In this document: positions 30,613 through 36,111 of the stretch, in pieces | Layout of the letters: the number at the start of each line of letters is the position of its first letter | How positions within the stretch are numbered: the stretch's first letter is position 1 | NCBI GenBank assembly: GCA_964422185.1 | Contig: CAYRAG010000015.1 | Coordinates: 1 to 36,111 of the forward strand | Length of the DNA: 36,111 bases | Direction of reading: 5' to 3' | DNA from: CALXCT01 sp964422185 | GTDB lineage: Bacteria > Bacillota > Clostridia > Oscillospirales > Oscillospiraceae | Notes under the pieces: model-generated | The model's database searches: none | Told to the model about the DNA's origin: nothing | What the model saw: the letters and a program-made list of their open reading frames with translations, nothing else | Position numbers and translations under genes: made by a program

Positions 30613-31446
30613 TTACGCCTCAGGCTTCAGCGGCCCGTAGTAGTAGCTCGCGGTGGCGCCGCCGTCAATCAGGATGGTCGATCCGGTAATAAACGCGCCC
30701 GCGGGAGACAGCAGCAGCTGCGCCACATTCGCCACCTCGTCCGCCGTCCCGGGCCGGCCCGCGGGACATTTGGCGAACATGTTCCTGTAGAAGTCGCCCC
30801 GGGGCCCGTGGAACTCGTCAATGGCCAGCGGCGTCACGATAATCCCCGGCGCGATGGCGTTCAGGCGTGCGCCCCTCTCGCCCCACTTCACCGACTCGGC
30901 CATGACTCTCTTCTCGTTGCAGCGCTTGGCCATCTGGTAGGCGTGGAGGGTGTCCCGGATGCGATCGGGCTGGAGCATCTCCAGCCCCAGCAGCTCCTCC
31001 GCGGGCGTCGTCGCCAGCAGCTCGTCCTGCTCCGGCGTGAGGGCCGGCATCCGCCAGCCGCTCTGGCTGGAGATCGTCACCCCGGCGCCGCCCTCGGCGA
31101 TGACCTTTCCGACCTCCTCCAGCAAAACCGCCGTGCCGTAGAGATCGACTTTCAGGATCGCCTCAACGGGCGCCTGGCTGGGGGACACCCCGGCGCCGTT
31201 GACCAGCATGGTGATCTCGCCGTATTTCTGCCCCTCGGCGATCAGCGCCAGAATGGACTGTCTGTCCGACAGATCCATCTCCACCGCCGTGGCGTCAAAC
31301 CCCGCGTCATTCATGACTTTCGCGATGGCGTCCGCATTCTCTTTCTTTTTGTCGCCGAGGATAATCTTCTTTCCGAACCCCACGCGGCGGGCGATGGCCA
31401 TACTGATCTGCCCCGCGCCGGTTACCAGCATTACTTCTTTTTTCAT
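30613..31446 (-). CDS. Short-chain dehydrogenase/reductase (operon with ADH)
   Basis: This 277-residue SDR has TGAGQIS (9-15) for cofactor binding, VNGAG (82-86), the Ser region TISSQSG, and Tyr170/Lys174 (YQMAK). An insertion of about 25 residues before the Tyr (PALTPEQDELLATTPAEELLG region) is longer than in the SDR at 22154 and may shape the substrate pocket. The C-terminus has GSTILIDGGATASYYY. It oxidises or reduces a hydroxyl/keto group with NAD(P). The start ATG at 31446 follows AGGAGGT. It is first in a four-gene operon and lies directly downstream of a LysR gene. Confidence 0.92.
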   Translation of the reverse strand: MKKEVMLVTGAGQISMAIARRVGFGKKIILGDKKKENADAIAKVMNDAGFDATAVEMDLSDRQSILALIAEGQKYGEITMLVNGAGVSPSQAPVEAILKVDLYGTAVLLEEVGKVIAEGGAGVTISSQSGWRMPALTPEQDELLATTPAEELLGLEMLQPDRIRDTLHAYQMAKRCNEKRVMAESVKWGERGARLNAIAPGIIVTPLAIDEFHGPRGDFYRNMFAKCPAGRPGTADEVANVAQLLLSPAGAFITGSTILIDGGATASYYYGPLKPEA

Positions 31447-31563
31447 GGATGAGAAACCTCCTGTTCTTCCTGCGCTGCTCCTGCCGTGATCCGGGCCATC
31501 CGGCGGCAGCCGTTCTCATTGCGCTGACCCGGACGCAGGGGATCGGATCCCCCCTGCCCCCCT

Positions 31564-31592
31564 ATTGTACGGGTTTCGGGGCGCAGAACCAA
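31564..31592 (-). promoter_or_regulatory. Promoter of the SDR-ADH-flavodoxin-DUF4405 operon
   Basis: On the minus strand TTGGTT (31587-31592) and TACAAT (31564-31569) are 17 bp apart, with a start near 31557 and a leader of about 110 nt. Confidence 0.65.
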
Positions 31593-31613
31593 TCGGGATT
31601 TCCGGGGTTATCT

Positions 31614-31629
31614 ATAAGCAAATACTTAT
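31614..31629. promoter_or_regulatory. Candidate LysR recognition dyad ATAAG-N6-CTTAT
   Basis: The inverted repeat ATAAG (31614-31618) / CTTAT (31625-31629) is centred about 65 bp upstream of the predicted start at 31557, the classic position of a LysR recognition site. It overlaps the end of the LysR coding sequence. Binding by that LysR protein is inference. Confidence 0.55.
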
Positions 31630-32579
31630 GTGAAAGGCGCGTCCGCCCTCTCTTCTCTCTGTTCCGCCTCGGATCCCGGCTGCCGCGCCCCGGGGAGGCC
31701 GCGCCGGATGGTGCGGATGAACGCCTCCACCTGCGCGGACGGCTCTTTCGCGTACACGATGCCGTAGGGGATCTCATAGTCCCACTCCATGGGCAGCGTC
31801 ACCAGAGAGGGGTGGACATCCGCCCAGAGATCCAGCGTCTCCATCAGGCAGTTTCTCCGCTCGCACTCATTGAACGCCGTGGTGTCGTAGAACCCGGGGG
31901 CGTCCGCGACCTGGACGCGGGGATGGTGCTGCGCGATGTCCTCCCGCATCCGGCTCAACACCGGGGTCTCCCCGCTCTTGACGATCAGGATGGTCTCCCC
32001 GTCCAGGTCTGACCACTTCAGGCCCGCCCTGCCCGCCAGACGGTGCTTGCGCGGCACGGCGATCCGGCACGGCAGGCTGTCGAGCAGGAGAATGCTGTGC
32101 TGTCTGCGCCACTCATCGGAATCGCAGGGCGCGACAATGCAGTCGATCTGGCTGCCCAGCGCGGAGAGGACACCTCCCAGGCCGGCGGGGTCGTCGTCGA
32201 ACGGCACGATGCGGATCCGGAACGGCACGGAGTCGCCGGCAATGGCGTCCCACAGCTCGATCAGCCGCTTACAGGGGCGCAGAATGGAGGTGCCGACCCG
32301 GATGACATTCCGCTCCGCCTCGGCCAGCTGCCTGGCCTTTCTGACCGCCTCCTCCGACAGCGCGATGATCTTCCTGGCGTCCTCGTAGACGGACTGTCCC
32401 GCGGCCGTCAGGCCCGTGCCGTGATTGCTGCGGTTCAGGAGCTTCGCGCCCACCATCTGCTCCAGCCGGTTCATCTGGTTCATGACAGACGCGGGTGTGG
32501 TGTACAGCTGCTGCGCCGCCTTTAAAAAGCTCCCCTGCTCGGCGACGGTGAGGAAAGTGAGCAGTTCCCGCCGGTACAT
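31626..32579 (-). CDS. LysR-family transcriptional regulator upstream of the SDR/ADH operon
   Basis: The 317-residue protein has an N-terminal winged helix (ELLTFLTVAEQGSFLKAAQQLYTTPASVMNQMNRLEQMVGAKLLNR) and an effector-binding domain of the usual length. A short acidic tail ends in DAPFT. It is codirectional with the SDR/ADH genes downstream and divergent from the aldo-keto reductase gene, so it may control both. The start ATG at 32579 is preceded by GGGGGGAT. A LysR-type dyad is found before the downstream operon. The effector is unknown. Confidence 0.9.
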   Translation of the reverse strand: MYRRELLTFLTVAEQGSFLKAAQQLYTTPASVMNQMNRLEQMVGAKLLNRSNHGTGLTAAGQSVYEDARKIIALSEEAVRKARQLAEAERNVIRVGTSILRPCKRLIELWDAIAGDSVPFRIRIVPFDDDPAGLGGVLSALGSQIDCIVAPCDSDEWRRQHSILLLDSLPCRIAVPRKHRLAGRAGLKWSDLDGETILIVKSGETPVLSRMREDIAQHHPRVQVADAPGFYDTTAFNECERRNCLMETLDLWADVHPSLVTLPMEWDYEIPYGIVYAKEPSAQVEAFIRTIRRGLPGARQPGSEAEQREERADAPFT

Positions 32580-32615
32580 GGTCGCATCCCCCCGCTTTTC
32601 GTTTTCCTGAAAGCC

Positions 32616-32645
32616 ATTTTAAGTCTTTGGTCTCTTCCCCGTCAA
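32616..32645 (-). promoter_or_regulatory. Promoter of the LysR gene
   Basis: On the minus strand TTGACG (32640-32645) and TAAAAT (32616-32621) are separated by 18 bp, with a start near 32609. The facing promoter for the aldo-keto reductase is less clear: TAGAAT at 32658-32663 lacks a good -35 box, and a GGAGTT/AACTCC stem (32669-32685) follows it. Confidence 0.6.
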
Positions 32646-32771
32646 GCGTTCCTCCGCTAGAATACGGAGGAGTTCCGGAAACTCCACACCGGGCGGGAGA
32701 AGAGCGAAATCATACACTGAGACGGAATCAGCATGCCGGCGCTTCTATCTGAGAAAACAGGGGGAATCCAC

Positions 32772-33569
32772 ATGGAGACAGTGACACTGAACAACGGGGT
32801 GGAGATGCCCATTCTGGGCTACGGCACCTACCAGACGCCGCCGCGGATCACGCAGCGGTGCGTCTCGGACGCGCTGGAGGCCGGATACCGCTCCATCGAT
32901 ACCGCGCAGTGCTACGGGAACGAGCGGGAGGTGGGACTCGCGTGCCGGAGCTCCGGCATCCCGCGGTCCGATCTCTTTCTCACCACCAAGCTGTGGGGCT
33001 GCCGCGGCTATGAGGACACCCTGCGCTCCATTGACGGCTCGCTGAGACGGATGGGCATGGACTACCTTGACCTGCTTCTGATCCACGAGCCCACCGGCGA
33101 GGTGCATGAGATCTACCGCGCCATGGAGACCGCCCTCCGGGAGGGGAAACTGCGGGCCATCGGGGTGTCCAACTTTCTGGAGGATCGGTATCTGGATCTG
33201 CTCCGGCACTGCAAGGTAGTGCCGGCCGTGAACCAGGTGGAGACCCATGTGTTCCGCCAGCAGGAAACGCTGCGGGAGCTGGAGCGCCGGAACGGCACGA
33301 GGCATGAGAGCTGGTCGCCCCTCGCCTGCGGTCAGAACGGGATCTTCCGCAACCCCATACTCACGGAGATTGCGCACCGGCACGCCGTGTCCCCCGCGCA
33401 GGTGGCGCTGCGCTTCCTGACGCAGCAGGGGATCATCGCCATCCCGAAATCCACGCATCCGGACAGGATGCGGGAGAATCTGGCGTCGCTGGAGTTCGAC
33501 CTGACCGCGGAGGATCTGGCGGAAATCCGGCGTCTTGAGGTGGGACAGAGCCTGTTCCACTGGTGGTGA
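32772..33569 (+). CDS. Aldo-keto reductase
   Basis: The 265-residue TIM-barrel oxidoreductase has the catalytic tetrad visible: Asp43 and Tyr48 (SIDTAQCYGNE), Lys73 (TTKLW) and His105 (LLIHEP). The C-terminal IPKSTHPDRMRENL segment is the NADPH phosphate-binding site. It reduces small aldehydes or ketones in the cytoplasm. I start it at the ATG at 32772, which has AGGGGGAA in front; the ATG at 32733 is in frame but adds 13 residues before the conserved beta-strand start. It is divergent from the LysR gene, so coregulation is plausible. The specific substrate is unknown. Confidence 0.92.
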   Translation: METVTLNNGVEMPILGYGTYQTPPRITQRCVSDALEAGYRSIDTAQCYGNEREVGLACRSSGIPRSDLFLTTKLWGCRGYEDTLRSIDGSLRRMGMDYLDLLLIHEPTGEVHEIYRAMETALREGKLRAIGVSNFLEDRYLDLLRHCKVVPAVNQVETHVFRQQETLRELERRNGTRHESWSPLACGQNGIFRNPILTEIAHRHAVSPAQVALRFLTQQGIIAIPKSTHPDRMRENLASLEFDLTAEDLAEIRRLEVGQSLFHWW

Positions 33570-33610
33570 CGCAAAACGCGGCAGCGCCCGGGAACCGTCA
33601 CTTTTTCTTC
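33566..33610 (+). terminator. Terminator after the aldo-keto reductase gene
   Basis: GTGACG (33566-33571) pairs with CGTCAC (33596-33601), with a partly structured GC-rich loop, followed by TTTTTCTTC. It overlaps both the aldo-keto reductase stop codon and the end of the convergent glycosylase gene. Confidence 0.6.
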
Positions 33611-34233
33611 TGGTGATCCCGGTAGCCCGGAACCGCGCCGCCCGCCACGGCCCACAGGTACAGGCTCGCCACGCTGCAGCAGGGGCTGAACCGCCTGCGG
33701 TATCTCTCGAACCGCTCCCGGTCGATCTGCCTGTGGTGGTACACCATCCGCAGACCCCGCTGGATGGCCAGGTCATGGTAGCTGAAGATATCCGGCCTCT
33801 GCAGGCAGAACAGCAGGATCATCTCCGCCGTCCACTCGCCCACGCCCTTTATCCCGCACAGGGTGCGGATCGCCTCGTCGTCCGGCATGGCGGACACGGC
33901 GGAGAGGTCGAACCGGCCCTCCGCCACTTCCCGGGCGAAGTCCCGGATGTACCCCGCCTTCCGGAAAGTGATGCCGAACGACTGCAGCTGATCCACCTCC
34001 GCGGCGGCGACGGACTCCGGCGTCACCTGGCCAAAGGCGGATCGCATCCGGTTCCAGATGGTCGCCTGGGCCTTTGTGGAGATCTGCTGCCCGACGATGC
34101 TGCGCACCACGGAGGAGAACAGGTCGGGATCCACCTCCCGCTCGATCTTCCCCACGGCGTCGATCACCTCCGCCATGCGTCTGTCCCTGCGCCTGAGGTA
34201 GTCCGTCTCGGCGGATCCGTACTGAAAAATCAT
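33598..34233 (-). CDS. AlkA-like DNA-3-methyladenine glycosylase (HhH-GPD superfamily)
   Basis: The 211-residue base-excision enzyme has the helix-hairpin-helix segment CGIKGVGEWTAEM (126-138) and the catalytic Asp154 in SYHDLAIQRGL. SIVGQQIS (46-53) is also typical. It removes alkylated bases from DNA. It lacks the extra N-terminal domain of E. coli AlkA, as short AlkA-like proteins do, and has no C-terminal cysteine cluster of the endonuclease III type. The start ATG at 34233 follows GGGAGGGTGGG. It ends in a Lys-rich tail at the shared terminator. It is probably its own transcript or follows clpB weakly; 34234-34413 has only an inverted repeat. Confidence 0.9.
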   Translation of the reverse strand: MIFQYGSAETDYLRRRDRRMAEVIDAVGKIEREVDPDLFSSVVRSIVGQQISTKAQATIWNRMRSAFGQVTPESVAAAEVDQLQSFGITFRKAGYIRDFAREVAEGRFDLSAVSAMPDDEAIRTLCGIKGVGEWTAEMILLFCLQRPDIFSYHDLAIQRGLRMVYHHRQIDRERFERYRRRFSPCCSVASLYLWAVAGGAVPGYRDHQKKK

Positions 34234-34367
34234 GGCTTCCCACCCTCCCCGGCCCGGTGCGCCGGGCAGGTTCTCCCGCCATTATACCCCCTGTGCGAAG
34301 CGGGATCCACCCGCCGTGTGCGGTTTTCCCGGAAAAACAGGGCCGCGCCCCGGCGGATTGCAGAATC

Positions 34368-34397
34368 AGGCCCGGGATCCGTACGGATCCCGGGCCT
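34368..34397. terminator. Perfect inverted repeat downstream of clpB
   Basis: AGGCCCGGGATCC (34368-34380) and GGATCCCGGGCCT (34385-34397) form a 13-bp stem with a GTAC loop, 17 nt past the clpB stop. T-rich sequence follows on the plus side only, so for the minus-strand clpB transcript it may be a weak terminator or a 3'-end stabiliser. Confidence 0.55.
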
Positions 34398-34413
34398 ATC
34401 GTTGTTTTTCGGT

Positions 34414-36111
<1,698 letters not shown>

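Overview
The window looks like a GC-rich chromosome segment from a strictly anaerobic member of the Clostridia (low-GC-type Firmicutes gene content in a high-GC genome). The reasons are strong GGAGG ribosome-binding sites, several GTG/TTG starts, a BlaI-type repressor, a lipoprotein flavodoxin next to a DUF4405 membrane protein, a tRNA-Leu with encoded CCA, and many oxygen-sensitive Fe-S flavoenzymes. I cannot name the genus. There is no phage, IS element, rRNA or CRISPR array. One 100-N scaffold gap (29076-29175) is flanked by identical 55-nt ends and is probably an assembly artefact.

Layout. 1-5080 is housekeeping: a 5'-truncated flavin reductase-like protein, tRNA-Leu(UAG), an MFS transporter, an RluA-type pseudouridine synthase, a BlaI/MecI-type repressor with a palindromic operator, a membrane-anchored polysaccharide deacetylase and a small MGMT-like protein. 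5139-12124 (minus) holds an Old Yellow Enzyme (OYE)-type Fe-S flavoprotein and a ribose-type ABC importer (lipoprotein, permease, double ATPase, permease). 12125-12697 is an AT-rich divergent control region with a consensus promoter on each strand and repeated or dyad elements. 12698-27073 (plus) is a ten-gene cluster: molybdopterin oxidoreductase, Fe-S subunit, PNPOx-like protein, bicupin, LysR regulator, MFS transporter, OYE, SDR, OYE, OYE. 27146-32579 (minus) has an XRE regulator, then a LysR gene followed by an SDR / iron-type ADH / flavodoxin lipoprotein / DUF4405 operon. 32772-36111 has an aldo-keto reductase, an AlkA-like glycosylase and the C-terminal part of ClpB.

How the central genes may work together. 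The molybdoenzyme and its Fe-S partner resemble the large and small subunits of pyrogallol-phloroglucinol transhydroxylase (AthL/AthS of Pelobacter acidigallici) as I remember those sequences. Shared features are no Tat signal, no N-terminal cluster cysteines, a DSWEG motif, and a transthyretin-like tail on the small subunit. With four 645-679-residue OYE reductases (the class of daidzein reductase, BaiCD/BaiH and 2,4-dienoyl-CoA reductase), an SDR, a bicupin, a LysR regulator and two transport systems, the best inference is an anaerobic pathway that isomerises or dehydroxylates a phenolic ring and reduces unsaturated cyclic ketones. Plant polyphenols or related aromatics are plausible substrates. 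The actual substrate is unknown.

A second global signal is that I found no ACGT tetranucleotide anywhere in 36 kb, and codon choice before Val (GAT/TAT/CAT/AAT then GTN) appears bent to avoid it. This suggests restriction-modification pressure on that site.
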